A stretch of DNA of 64,000 nt, taken from a bacterium. GTDB taxonomy: Bacteria > Bacteroidota > Bacteroidia > Bacteroidales > Muribaculaceae. The position numbers and the translations under genes are program-made. Of the stretch, positions 46,988 to 56,400 are shown in pieces. The DNA lies in the NCBI GenBank assembly GCA_004561555.1, contig SFVH01000002.1, forward strand, positions 1 to 64,000. Reading direction: 5' to 3'. The notes beneath the pieces are model-generated. The model saw only the letters and a list, made by a program, of their open reading frames with translations, had not been told where the DNA came from and did no database searches. Position 1 is the stretch's first letter. Every line of letters begins with the position of its first letter.

Positions 46988-47245
46988 ATGACTCAAATCA
47001 ATCATAAGAAGAATAAAAAAATCAATACTCGCAAGATTACACGTCTTGTCATCGGGTCATTTATGGTGGCGTTTTATTTCGGGTTGGCATATGTGTTGTT
47101 CACCAACCGATTGTTTGACAGTGTGTCGGTGCTCACATCGCGCATTGTGGGCGGGGTGCTCATCGTCTACGGCATCTTTAGAGGTTACCGTTTGGCTAAG
47201 GGTCTTGACTATACTTTCATCTATAGGGAGGACGATGACGAATGA
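46988..47245 (+). CDS. Small inner-membrane protein with two predicted membrane segments
   Basis: An 85-aa protein I cannot name. A very basic start (MTQINHKKNKKINTRKITR) precedes a membrane segment (about 20-42, LVIGSFMVAFYFGLAYVLF). A short loop and a second segment (about 50-67, TSRIVGGVLIVYGIFRGY) follow, and the tail ends in five acidic residues. The positive N-terminus suggests both ends face the cytoplasm. Its stop overlaps the start of the PstS-like gene (ATGA), so the two are translationally coupled and probably work together. Confidence 0.75.
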   Translation: MTQINHKKNKKINTRKITRLVIGSFMVAFYFGLAYVLFTNRLFDSVSVLTSRIVGGVLIVYGIFRGYRLAKGLDYTFIYREDDDE

Positions 47246-48258
47246 AAAGCATTGCAAAAATATTACTGGCGGTAGTGGTGTCGGTAGTGGCTGTGGCTTG
47301 CGGTCCGTCGACTACCAAGCCCACAGCTTCGCAATTTAAAATCTTCTGTGACGAATCGGTGGAAAATATCCTTCGCCAGGAAGTGGAGGTGTATGAGATA
47401 AAATATCCGGGAGTGAGAATCAGCCCGGTTTATACCGATGAGCGCACTATTCTTGACTCAATCAACGCCTTTAAGGCGAGGGTGGCTTTTGTGCCCAGTG
47501 AGCTGTCGGATGCTCAGAAGCGCATCCTCAAAGCTAATGATAAGAATTATTATTGTGTGCCAATGGCGGTAGACGCAGTGGCAATCATTGCCCATAAAGA
47601 CAACCCGGTGATTATGTTGTCGGTGAAGCAGTTGGGAGAGATCCTTACCGGTAAGGTGAAGGATTGGAACGAAATATCGCCGAGCTCGATGGGGGAAATA
47701 AAGGTGGTGTTTGACAACGAAGGGTCGAGCACTGTGAGATATATGTTGGAAAAAGTGACCGGAAGAAAGCCCTTCGGCAAAAATATCTATGCGCAAAAGA
47801 CAAACAAAGAGGTGTTTCGTGCCGTGCAAGCCAACAAGGGTGCCATCGGCATCATCGGCGTGTCGTGGCTAAGTCGCGACCTTAGCGACATCGCCAAATG
47901 TCACAACTATTCGCAAAACGAGATTGACGAGCTTGAGAAGGCGCAGCTCAACCACAACATCTATTCGGAAGAACTTGCCACTGATAGCGTAGACTACAGC
48001 AAGACAATACAGGTGATACCCATCCGTCGCAACGATTCGCCCTATCCCTACAAGCCATATCAGCTTGATATCTACACAGGCGACTATCCCCTGTTTCGCA
48101 CCATCTACGCCATCTGCACGGCTCCTGCAGGCACCCCTGAGCATGCTTTTTGCCGCTTTATCACAAGCATCCCGGGACAGAAGGTGCTACTCAACACCGG
48201 TGTGCTCCCTTCAAATATGCCTCCGGCTCGCTCAGTGAATATTGTGATGGATGAATAG
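47242..48258 (+). CDS. PstS-like phosphate-binding lipoprotein
   Basis: A 338-aa periplasmic binding protein with a lipobox (VVAVACG, lipid Cys20). The PBP-like_2/PstS fold is marked by MAVDAVAIIAHKDNPV, LTGKVKDWNEI, DNEGSSTVRYMLE and GAIGIIGVSWLS. It lies between a small membrane protein (overlap of 4 bp) and a TPR protein (58 bp), with no PstABC permease genes nearby. In Bacteroidota such PstS-type proteins are often found with TonB/ExbBD and TPR genes rather than in a Pst transporter. Phosphate binding is likely but not certain. Confidence 0.82.
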   Translation: MKSIAKILLAVVVSVVAVACGPSTTKPTASQFKIFCDESVENILRQEVEVYEIKYPGVRISPVYTDERTILDSINAFKARVAFVPSELSDAQKRILKANDKNYYCVPMAVDAVAIIAHKDNPVIMLSVKQLGEILTGKVKDWNEISPSSMGEIKVVFDNEGSSTVRYMLEKVTGRKPFGKNIYAQKTNKEVFRAVQANKGAIGIIGVSWLSRDLSDIAKCHNYSQNEIDELEKAQLNHNIYSEELATDSVDYSKTIQVIPIRRNDSPYPYKPYQLDIYTGDYPLFRTIYAICTAPAGTPEHAFCRFITSIPGQKVLLNTGVLPSNMPPARSVNIVMDE

Positions 48259-48316
48259 GTAGGTTTTTAGAGAAATAAATAAAAATTAGTATAATCACAT
48301 TAATTATCAAGAAAAG

Positions 48317-49972
48317 ATGAAATTGAAATTTATTTTATCCTCAACCCTCATCGCAGGCTTGGCTTTTTCAGCCGCTGCCGATGGTTATCTTGACGGTGTG
48401 GAATATTTCCAAGTCGGACAAGATGAAAACGCTAAAATCGTGCTCGACCAAACTCTTAACGACGCATCGACCAACAAAGCTGAAGCATACTATTATCTCG
48501 GATGTATTGCCCTCAACAGCGGCGATAAAGCTCAGGCTCAGAAATATTTCGACCTCGGAGTGCAATCAAATGCCAATTATGCATTCAACTATGTAGGTAA
48601 AGGTAAATTAGCTCTCCTTGGCAATGACGCTAAGGCAGCTAAAGGGTTCTTCGGTCAAGCTGAAGGTTTCGACAAGAAAAACGTGCCCGTGAAAATCGGT
48701 ATCGCTCGCGCTTACTACGACGTCGACTCCGTGCTTTACAAGAAAGAGTTTAACAACTACCTCAAAGACGCTAAAAAGAAAGACAAAACCAACGGTGTTA
48801 TCTATATCTTCGAAGGCGATATGTTCCGCGATCAAAAGGATTATGGTAAGTCGGCAGGCTACTACGAAATGGCTATCAACTACGATGCCGAAAACCCGAT
48901 TCCTTACGTGAAATATGCGTCAACCTATTTCCATATCGCTCCCGATGTGGCTATCAGCAAGCTCAAAGAGATTGCCGACCGCAAGCCTAATTCATTGCTC
49001 TCTCAGCGCGAACTCGCAGAGAAATACTACGAAAACGGTCAATGGACCAAAGCCGCTGAGCAATATGGCAAGGTGATGGAAAATGCAAACCACTTCGACA
49101 GCGACGAGTCGCGCTATGTGGTGCTCCTCTACTTCGGCGAACGCTACGACGAATCGCTCGCTCTCGCCAATGAGGTGCTCGCTAAAGGCAATTCTCCTTT
49201 CTTGATGAAGCGTATGATTTTCCTTAATAAAGCCGCTCTAAAGAATTGGGAAGAAGCAGAGGTTGCCGGTGTGGACTTTTTCAACACTCCGCTTGAAGCT
49301 CACTACACTTTCACCGCAAATGACTATTCCACCTATGCCGATGTGCTCGTTAACTTAAAACGTCATCTTGAGGCTGCTGCCGAATTTGAGAAAGTGATTG
49401 GCCTCGATGCTTCTCGCACCGACATCTATCGCAACATCTCCGCCGCCTACTCTAATGCCGCTGCTGCCGACCGCGACCCTGAGCTTTATCTCAAGGCTGC
49501 CGAAGCCTACCAGAAGTTTATCGATGCCGGCGAATATGGCGAATCTTACAAAGTTTCCGACCTCTTTACGCTCTCAGCTCGCTACCTTAACGTTATTGCT
49601 ACAAACCAAGACCCCGCAGTGAAGGAAAATGCTTACAACAAGGGATTGGAGGCTATTAACACGGTGCTTGAGAAGGCTGACCCGAACTACACTATCATGC
49701 AACGTAAGGCGCGTATCATCCGCGGATTCACCGGTGAGGAAAACAAAACTAAAGAGTGTTGCGACGCCTATATCGCTACTGTTGACATTGCTAAGGCTCA
49801 AGAAGGTCTTGCTGAAGCAAAGCTTAACGCTGTGGTCAACGAAGCATACACTTATGTAGGTCTTTACTACGTTCAAGAAAAGGATGTAGATACAGCTAAA
49901 AAATATCTCGAACAAGCATACACTGCCAATCCGTCTCCCGAATTCCGCAGTTATATCGATGGCTTGAAATAA
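48317..49972 (+). CDS. Exported tetratricopeptide-repeat protein
   Basis: A 551-aa protein with a signal peptide (MKLKFILSSTLIAGLAFSAAA), then TPR-like helical repeats over nearly its full length. Clear units include AEAYYYLGCIALNSGDKAQAQ, then GKSAGYYEMAINYDAENPIP, then LEAAAEFEKVIGLDASRTDI (boundaries approximate). It presumably acts as a periplasmic scaffold. It follows the PstS-like gene by 58 bp and is closed by a terminator at 49994. The codon choice (many GCT, AAC, TCT) suggests strong expression. Confidence 0.85.
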   Translation: MKLKFILSSTLIAGLAFSAAADGYLDGVEYFQVGQDENAKIVLDQTLNDASTNKAEAYYYLGCIALNSGDKAQAQKYFDLGVQSNANYAFNYVGKGKLALLGNDAKAAKGFFGQAEGFDKKNVPVKIGIARAYYDVDSVLYKKEFNNYLKDAKKKDKTNGVIYIFEGDMFRDQKDYGKSAGYYEMAINYDAENPIPYVKYASTYFHIAPDVAISKLKEIADRKPNSLLSQRELAEKYYENGQWTKAAEQYGKVMENANHFDSDESRYVVLLYFGERYDESLALANEVLAKGNSPFLMKRMIFLNKAALKNWEEAEVAGVDFFNTPLEAHYTFTANDYSTYADVLVNLKRHLEAAAEFEKVIGLDASRTDIYRNISAAYSNAAAADRDPELYLKAAEAYQKFIDAGEYGESYKVSDLFTLSARYLNVIATNQDPAVKENAYNKGLEAINTVLEKADPNYTIMQRKARIIRGFTGEENKTKECCDAYIATVDIAKAQEGLAEAKLNAVVNEAYTYVGLYYVQEKDVDTAKKYLEQAYTANPSPEFRSYIDGLK

Positions 49973-49993
49973 TAAGTTTATCAGAATATTTTT

Positions 49994-50037
49994 AGGAGGG
50001 TGTGCCAAAAAACTGTTTTTTGGGACATCCTCCTTTC
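49994..50037 (+). terminator. Intrinsic terminator after the TPR gene
   Basis: AGGAGGGTGTGCCAAAAAA pairs with TTTTTTGGGACATCCTCCT and is followed by TTC and TTATA. A long, nearly perfect stem. Confidence 0.8.
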
Positions 50038-50044
50038 TTATAAA

Positions 50045-50430
50045 AAAGTGTAACCGCCTCGTTAAGCGAGGAGGTGGAAACTCGCGGACGCCTGAAAGCG
50101 GTGTTGCGTCAGTGTCTGCCACAATCGCTTTCCCCCGCAAGCCAGACCTCAAACTCCGCAACGATGAAAAAATATCTGTTGCACAAAACAAGGTCATTGG
50201 ACCTTCTATGTCGACAACGGCATTGACGTTATGCGCCAAAAAAATTTCACTCGGGTAGTTTTTTAACATTTCAACCACCTTTTGCGGCTGACCCACTTTT
50301 CCATGAATGTTGGTCAAGATTGGATAACAGCTAATCTCTCTGTAATTTTCAAATTCGGAAATTATAAACATAAAGAAATTAAGAAAGTTGACACTTCAAG
50401 AATGGGGTATTAATAAATTTAATCATTGGT
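50045..50430 (-). other. Unresolved stretch with a degraded-looking open frame
   Basis: The gap 49973-50504 holds no gene I can support. A minus-strand frame opens at 50371 (MFIISEFENYREISCYPILT) and stays plausible for about 70 residues. It then turns to low-complexity Arg/Pro sequence and runs antisense through the 3' part of the TPR gene. It may be the remnant of a gene once downstream of the Fic gene. CCTCG-TTAAG-CGAGG at 50056-50070 is a small hairpin. I cannot name a family. Confidence 0.3.
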
Positions 50431-50472
50431 ATAATATTGAGGTGGGAATTACAAAAATCCACTCAATATTAT
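50431..50472. repeat. Inverted repeat downstream of the Fic gene
   Basis: ATAATATTGAGGTGG (50431-50445) and CCACTCAATATTAT (50459-50472) are inverted copies with one extra base. It lacks a T-tract, so it is either a weak terminator or a mobile-element or operator-type palindrome. Confidence 0.5.
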
Positions 50473-50504
50473 GCAATCTATTATAATGGGCAAGTCTTAT
50501 ATCT

Positions 50505-51314
50505 CTAAAACATAAAATTGAACCCTCTCTTCTGCGAAGCTTTAAACCTTTCAATCTCCAAAGAAAGTGATTTCTTCAACTGTCCTGCCATAAATTCCAA
50601 GAAAGGCTGGTTGGTTTCCTCGTCTTGACATTGGCGCAGAGAAAGGACATATTCTTCCCTATCTTCCTTAAATATCTTAGTAGGAAAAAGGTGATAGCAA
50701 AATTGGAGGTAGTTCATCAGCAACCGAGCCGTTCTACCGTTGCCATCCACCCACGGATGTATGGTCACTAAATTAAAGTGGGCATTAAAGCTTAATTCAT
50801 ATTGTTCCCGAAATGTTCCCACAGTCTTTTGCTTCTCTTGCAGTAGAGCGCAAAGTTCATCTACCTTAGCAGGAACTTTCAAATAGTTCATATAAGAATG
50901 TCCGCCAACACCAGCCGTAACACCACATAAACGGAAATCTCCTTTTGAAGAATCGAAAGAACCGCCCATTACACTGTGAACGCTGCCGGTAGTACGCATC
51001 AGCATTGCATTCAACCTTTTCAGAAAAGCAGGAGTTATAGGCACAAGGCTATCTGATTCAGTTTTGGCAAGTTCATACGCTTGCTTCAAATCTTCATTCA
51101 TCAGATGATGCACAAGCGGTTTCCCTTTCGCCGTTACTCCCTCGTCAAAGAGAAGCTGCGTATCAAGCTCGGTCAACGTGGAGCCTTCTATAGCTGTGGA
51201 ATGGGTAATGAGAGAATAAAGGTAGTACTTATCATAGTCCACCGCTTCACTGATACCAAGTTTTTGAAACTTTTGGTACAACAGTTCTATTTCTTGCCAA
51301 ACACCTTGTTCCAT
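50505..51314 (-). CDS. Fic-family AMP-transferase with N-terminal inhibitory motif
   Basis: Fic enzymes usually transfer AMP to hydroxyl groups of target proteins. The 269-aa protein has the active loop HPWVDGNGRTAR (His186-Arg197; consensus HPFx[D/E]GNGRxxR with Trp for Phe). An inhibitory-helix motif STAIEG (Ser39-Glu43-Gly44) near the N-terminus marks a class II, self-inhibited Fic protein. No winged-helix domain follows, unlike many SoFic-type proteins. It has its own perfect promoter (51345-51376). No antitoxin gene is adjacent, as expected if inhibition is intramolecular. The flanks (tRNA genes, damaged frame) suggest an accessory insertion. Confidence 0.88.
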   Translation of the reverse strand: MEQGVWQEIELLYQKFQKLGISEAVDYDKYYLYSLITHSTAIEGSTLTELDTQLLFDEGVTAKGKPLVHHLMNEDLKQAYELAKTESDSLVPITPAFLKRLNAMLMRTTGSVHSVMGGSFDSSKGDFRLCGVTAGVGGHSYMNYLKVPAKVDELCALLQEKQKTVGTFREQYELSFNAHFNLVTIHPWVDGNGRTARLLMNYLQFCYHLFPTKIFKEDREEYVLSLRQCQDEETNQPFLEFMAGQLKKSLSLEIERFKASQKRGFNFMF

Positions 51315-51344
51315 TACTTTTATTTAATAGGCTTTATTTCTTTT

Positions 51345-51376
51345 CAAAGGTAACTTATTTACTACGTTCAACCAAA
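51345..51376 (-). promoter_or_regulatory. Promoter of the Fic gene
   Basis: On the minus strand TTTG (51373-51376) and TACCTTTG (51345-51352) are exactly 20 nt apart. The leader is about 25 nt. Confidence 0.75.
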
Positions 51377-51445
51377 AGAAATAATGACTTACTGCTATAT
51401 TTTTTGCACGTGTGGGGAAAATGTTGGGAAAATTCAAGCAAAAGA

Positions 51446-51482
51446 AAAAGCTAAGTGTTGAATTATCAAATACTTAGCTTTC
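51446..51482 (-). terminator. Terminator of the tRNA operon
   Basis: On the minus strand AAAGCTAAGT and ACTTAGCTTT form a 10-bp stem followed by TTTC. It lies directly after tRNA-Leu. Confidence 0.75.
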
Positions 51483-51487
51483 TTTCT

Positions 51488-51571
51488 TGTACCCAGACCC
51501 GGGATCGAACCGGGATGGATTTTACTCCACTGGTGTTTGAGACCAGCGCGTCTACCGATTCCGCCATCTGG
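51488..51571 (-). tRNA. tRNA-Leu (anticodon CAA)
   Basis: On the minus strand GCCCAGA pairs with TCTGGGT, discriminator A. The anticodon loop CTCAAAC gives CAA. The variable arm (TGGAGTAAAATCCA) is class II. Third gene of a Ser-Ser-Leu transcript. CCA is not encoded. Confidence 0.95.
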
Positions 51572-51599
51572 GCATAGACGCCAAATTTTTAGCAATCTG

Positions 51600-51684
51600 C
51601 GGAGAGAGAGGGATTCGAACCCCCGGAGGTGTTACCCTCAACGGTTTTCAAGACCGCCGCAATCGACCACTCTGCCATCTCTCC
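51600..51684 (-). tRNA. tRNA-Ser (anticodon TGA)
   Basis: On the minus strand GGAGAGA pairs with TCTCTCC, discriminator G. The loop CTTGAAA gives TGA. The variable arm (GAGGGTAACACCTC) is class II. Middle gene of the three-tRNA operon. Confidence 0.95.
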
Positions 51685-51730
51685 GAAAGTGTGTCCTCCT
51701 ACGAGGATTTGCTTCCATAAAGGAATCAAG

Positions 51731-51817
51731 CGGAGAGGACGAGATTCGAACTCGTGGTAGGATTACTCCTACGACAGTTTAGCAAACTGTTGGTTTCAGC
51801 CACTCACCCACCTCTCC
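51731..51817 (-). tRNA. tRNA-Ser (anticodon GCT)
   Basis: On the minus strand GGAGAGG pairs with CCTCTCC, discriminator G. The loop TTGCTAA gives GCT. The variable arm (GTAGGAGTAATCCTAC) is class II. First gene after the promoter at 51847-51878. Confidence 0.95.
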
Positions 51818-51846
51818 GGTTGGTTGCTGAATTGCTTTTGCGAGTG

Positions 51847-51878
51847 CAAAGGTAATAAGCGAAATTGAATTGTGCAAA
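51847..51878 (-). promoter_or_regulatory. Promoter of the Ser-Ser-Leu tRNA operon
   Basis: On the minus strand TTTG (51875-51878) and TACCTTTG (51847-51854) are exactly 20 nt apart, about 30 bp before the first tRNA. Confidence 0.8.
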
Positions 51879-51907
51879 TTTTTTGGTGTATATTTTTCGC
51901 GATGCCG

Positions 51908-52924
51908 TTATTTTGCTCGTTTTTTCAGTTTGTTTGTGAATAATTTGAATAGTGAGCAACGCAGGGAGTCGATTAATGCGGCGAAGACATAAATGCAGAT
52001 ACATGCTACCACAAACATAGCGGAGAATTGCCATAGGTCCATGTTTTGCCATGCATTTAGGGCTGTAGGCTTAATCAGTCTCACCCAAATGTAGGGGTTC
52101 TTGTGGATTAGATAGACTGCGAATGCCGATGCTGCCAACTGATTGATAACTTTTGAGTGAAAATGAAGCGAGGCGAATGCCACAAATAGTGCTACTGAAG
52201 CGACCACGACAGCCGGTGAGTTGTAGGCAAAAGCAAGGCGAGAGGGGATGATAGTTGCCATATATGCAATTACTGCTGTGGTGATAAGATATATTATGGT
52301 GGCGATGAGGCATACGGCTTTTCGATATCGCGATTGCATGTTGATGTGTTTACCTATATATCTTCCGATTAGATACATCATTATGAGATTGAGGATGGTA
52401 TAGCCGGTGGGGTTGAAGTGTCCGTTGTTGAGCCATCCTGCATATATGTTAAACGAGGCGAAGGCTGCCACGAAGCATAATAGTTGCTTTTTGGAGAGCA
52501 ATTCAGCTCCTGCATTAAGAAACGGGCTGAGAAGCCATAGTCCGAGGTATGCAGGCACATACCATAGGTCGGAGTGGGTGAAGACAAGCCAGGCTGTTGC
52601 CCATTGATTCCATTGCCATATCCCGTCGATAATCATCACAATAGAGACAATCGCCACGGAGTAAAAGAGACACTGACCGGTGAATCGCGAAAAGCTATGC
52701 CATGAGGCTTTTATGCCGAAGAAGCCGGAGATGAGCGTGAAGCAGTTCACGCCAACTATTGTCAGTGCTTCAACGATGAGGCGCCAAATGTCGCGGTTGT
52801 CGTAGTCGGGTTGGCTGTCGAGCGGCAGTCCGAGCGATGCACCGTCGAGATGCACTCCTACCACTGCAAGCATCGCCACGATGCGGAGCAGCTCAAGATT
52901 GGATTGTCGCTGAGATATGGGCAT
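51908..52924 (-). CDS. Membrane acyltransferase (acyltransferase 3/OatA-like)
   Basis: A multi-pass inner-membrane enzyme that probably O-acetylates a cell-surface glycan. I use the ATG at 52924 (338 aa): a -7 box TACCTTTG (52936-52943, minus) overlaps the longer frame, so the RNA leader would be only a few nt. The family start QRQSNLELLRIVAMLAVVGVH is clear, with the catalytic His in VVGVH. About ten hydrophobic segments follow, including LLSPFLNAGAELLSKK and AASAFAVYLIHKNPYIWV, the usual last signature. The C-terminus is basic. It stands alone between tRNA genes and rpsO. Confidence 0.87.
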   Translation of the reverse strand: MPISQRQSNLELLRIVAMLAVVGVHLDGASLGLPLDSQPDYDNRDIWRLIVEALTIVGVNCFTLISGFFGIKASWHSFSRFTGQCLFYSVAIVSIVMIIDGIWQWNQWATAWLVFTHSDLWYVPAYLGLWLLSPFLNAGAELLSKKQLLCFVAAFASFNIYAGWLNNGHFNPTGYTILNLIMMYLIGRYIGKHINMQSRYRKAVCLIATIIYLITTAVIAYMATIIPSRLAFAYNSPAVVVASVALFVAFASLHFHSKVINQLAASAFAVYLIHKNPYIWVRLIKPTALNAWQNMDLWQFSAMFVVACICIYVFAALIDSLRCSLFKLFTNKLKKRAK

Positions 52925-52995
52925 AGTGTTTTTTGCAAAGGTAAGCAATTAATCAAATAATTTTGAAAAATTGAGGCATAAAAGTGAAGGTAAGT

Positions 52996-53026
52996 TTTGG
53001 TAATTCAAAAAATTAGCGTACCTTTG
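52996..53026 (+). promoter_or_regulatory. Promoter of rpsO
   Basis: TTTG (52996-52999) and TACCTTTG (53019-53026) are 19 nt apart. The leader to the ATG is about 43 nt and AT-rich. Confidence 0.75.
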
Positions 53027-53075
53027 CAGACGCAAAACAAATAAATTTTTATTAACTTTTTAAAAACGTTTTAGA

Positions 53076-53351
53076 ATGCATTTAAGTTCTGAAGACAAGA
53101 AAGCGATCTTCGAGAAGTACGGTAAGTCTAATACTGATACCGGGTCACCTGAGGCTCAGATAGCATTATTTTCCATCCGTATTGCTCATTTGACTGAACA
53201 CTTGAAGTCAAATCACAAGGATCATACAACAACCCGTGCTCTTAAGATGCTTGTAGGTAAGCGTCGTCGTTTGCTTGACTATTTGATTCGCACCGACATC
53301 AATCGTTATCGTGCAATCATTGCCAAGTCGGAGTTGGGTATCAGAAAGTAA
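53076..53351 (+). CDS. rpsO: 30S ribosomal protein S15
   Basis: Binds 16S rRNA early in small-subunit assembly. At 91 aa it has normal length. Family signatures are FEKYGKSNTDTGSPEAQIAL, then HLKSNHKDHTTTRALKMLVG and KRRRLLDYL. It is monocistronic: no pnp follows, unlike in enterobacteria. Its terminator at 53376 is shared with the convergent macroglobulin gene. Confidence 0.98.
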   Translation: MHLSSEDKKAIFEKYGKSNTDTGSPEAQIALFSIRIAHLTEHLKSNHKDHTTTRALKMLVGKRRRLLDYLIRTDINRYRAIIAKSELGIRK

Positions 53352-53375
53352 TCATTCGCTGAATGATTTTGACGC

Positions 53376-53416
53376 AAAAAGAGCGGCTGCATCAATCGAT
53401 GTAGCCGTTCTTTTTG
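53376..53416. terminator. Bidirectional terminator between rpsO and the macroglobulin gene
   Basis: AAAAAGAGCGGCTGCATC and GATGTAGCCGTTCTTTTT form a long stem with T runs on both sides, suited to two convergent transcripts. Confidence 0.85.
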
Positions 53417-53433
53417 TGGGGTATGGGGAGGCA

Positions 53434-56400
53434 TTATTGTCGGATGGTGATTACGGTGCCTTCCGAGTGGGCTGTGATTTTGGGAGAGTATTGGCATTGC
53501 AGTGAGGCTATGCCTGAGGCGAACGAGCCTGCGTTGTTGGCATACACGTCGTAGCTCAACACAAAAGAGCCTTTGGGCAGTCGGGAAATGAAGAATTGAG
53601 TTGAGGAGTCGCGGTTTTCTTTGTAGATTACCACTCCGTCTTGCCAATCATATCCGGCAGTCTGTTGCACCGGTTCAAAACCGGCGGCTCGGTCGTCGGT
53701 CATAGCCACGAAGTCGAGGTCGCGTTCGCTTCGTATGGTGAGTCGCACGTGGATGCGTTCGCCGACGTTGAATTGCTTACGCGCTTTTGGGAGCAACTTT
53801 CCGTCGTTGTCGTATACGAAAAATTGCTTTTCGATGCGAATATCTCCGGCGGAATGAGCGTTGATGCTATCCATTGGTGCCGAATATTGACAGTACACTC
53901 CACCCCAAGCCGGTGTTCCGCTTTCTCTATTGATAGTGATTACACCCTCCGAGCGATCTATGTCGAGAGTACGTCGCAGGTAGCCGCAGTAGGGCGAAGC
54001 ATCGTTGGTGTCTAAAGGCTTCCCGGAGATGGTGATTGACGGGCTACGGCGGGACTTCTTAGCCCAATTGTCGTCGGTATTGAGGAGCGCATTTACGGCA
54101 TGAACGGCATTGATTGTTGAGCCCCAGCACTGTGTCTCTTTAGAGAGCAAGAGGAAGCGGCGCATGTCGTTGATGGCTTTGTCATCGGGGTCGAGGCGGT
54201 GGAATGCTTTCAGCGCTTTGGCGACAATTGCCGTCTTGTCGGCAAAATCTACATCCCAATACATCCCTCGGAGCTCATTTTTCACTGCAGTCTGCCGTAG
54301 CGATTCCACAAAGATTTCCGCCTCTTTGGTCTTTCCGATGGTTGCCAAATAAATCGCAATGTCGGCTTTCTCCACCGGAGAGCATTGTTGCCGGCGGTCA
54401 ATCATATTGAGCGTTGCCGTGTCGGCAATCTCTTTCATTGTTTTATTCATCTTCGGAGCTTGATGCATAGCTCTGATTCTCACATATCCCTCAGCCTTTG
54501 CGATGAGTGACGGGCGATGTTTCGGATGATTGAGATATTCAGTGACAAAATACTCGTCGCAGTAGTTTATCGCCTTCATCACCATGTCGTTGACCATACT
54601 ATTGCTTTTTTCAGCATATCCCATTTCGTTGATATATCCGAGGGTATGGAGCACATCAATGGTGGTCCATAACGAACTATCGCAACCCTTAAACCACGAA
54701 AAACCCCCATCGTTGTTTTGCAGCTCATAGAGAGAGGTGGTGGCTTTTTTCTTCCGGTAGTCGATTGTTGCGTTGTCGGTCAACTTGCATAGCGTGTTCA
54801 TAACCTCGGTCTCATTGTCGGCGCTGCGATGCCATATTGTGTTGTCGAGCGAAATAATCTTCAGGTCGGCATTGTCGTGGAGCGGCGAGCGCATCTTCAT
54901 GGTTTTGAGCGCTTCGGCAATATCGGGATTGTTGCCCACGATGCATTCAGCCACTCTTGTAGCAAAATAGTTGTAGGCTTGTGCCGATGCTGTAGCGTTG
55001 TCGGAGACTATTGTGGGTAATGCCATGGCGGCATACCAAGCGGGGTTGTCGGCATATTCGAAAGTAATCAGCCCTTTGCTGTTGAATGTCGGCATCGGTA
55101 TGGTTGCTTTTTGGGAGTTCTCGTTTAAGTAGAACGGCGAGGCTTCGACAACATTGGTGGTGGCAGGCAGTATAGCAATCATATCTCGTTGACCATCGAC
55201 GGCAACGCCGTTGAGCATTATCTTCACTGTCGAGACAATCTCGGTGCCTGTAGCGATGTCGCAATCCATCTTCACCGTTTTTTTCTCGCCGGCATTAATC
55301 TCAATTGCCTTGAAAGAGCGAGTGATGGTGTCGTTGCCGTTGACGATGGTAAACTGCACGTCGACCACTTGGCGGCTGTCGCTATTATTCATTGCCATTG
55401 CCGAGAGAGATAGCTTGTCGCCTTCTCGCACAAATCGTGGCAGGTTGGGCTGTATCATCAGCGGTTTCGACGCTGTCACCAGTCGGTCGATGATGTCATA
55501 TTGCATATCGTCGGTGTAGGCGAGGGCGGTGAAATGCCATTTAGTGTTGCGGTCGGGCACTTCGAAGTCGATGACCACATCGCCCTCCTCAGTGCTCACG
55601 AGAGTAGGCATAAAGAATGCCGACTTGACGCTTTCGTCGCGCAAGATGCCGTTGTTGTCGTTTTCTCCTTCCGATGCGCTTTCACCGGCGATGTCCTCTT
55701 CTGCTACGCTGTCGTCAACATCCAAACCATTGGCTTTCCTCATACTCTGAGTCGGCATACAACATTCATATAAGAGGTCATAATTCATCTGATAGAAGGA
55801 TAGTCCGTAATAATTAAGATAAGGAGGCGTGAAGGTCGGCGATGATGCATAATTCAACTTGCTGATGGCAGAGGTTTCCACAAATCTCAAATAAGCAGAG
55901 TTTGACATACTAAAGGCACTGATATGCGGTATCGTCATGTTGAAAGTCCATTCATTATCAGCGATATTATCGAGTGCGGCATCATACATGTTTGCGATTA
56001 CTGCCGAGGTATAGCGCTTGCCGTTGTTGTTGCGAATGCGCAACTGCCACTTTTCGCGACTGCCCGGCACGATATTGTCGCGGAATGACACACACTCGAT
56101 TGTGATTTTGTCGGGCGCTACAGCCGGAAGGAGTGTCACCGTTTTCGACATCGTCCGGTGGTTGTCCATCCAAATCAGCGTTATCTCCGACTGAAGCAAG
56201 CGGCTGAATTCGGCTTTAGAGGAAAATTTGTGGACACCCTTTTCGGAATGTAACCATCCCTCAGAGGTCACCTTATCTCCGCAAGTGATGATATAGTAAG
56301 CATAGTTGTCAAAACTGTTGCCATAAGTGATTTCAAATGTGTTGTCGGCATTGGCGGTAACCTCATCGTCCATCACTATCAACGGCGCCTCAAAGCAAAG

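Noticed and set aside
49574..50371. 265-codon minus-strand frame overlapping the TPR gene
   Set aside because: Its second half is antisense to well-formed TPR repeats. Only the first about 70 residues could be a remnant, recorded as unresolved.
51488..51817. tRNA cluster as a prophage or integrative-element attachment site
   Set aside because: No integrase gene and no repeated tRNA 3' end were found within the window.
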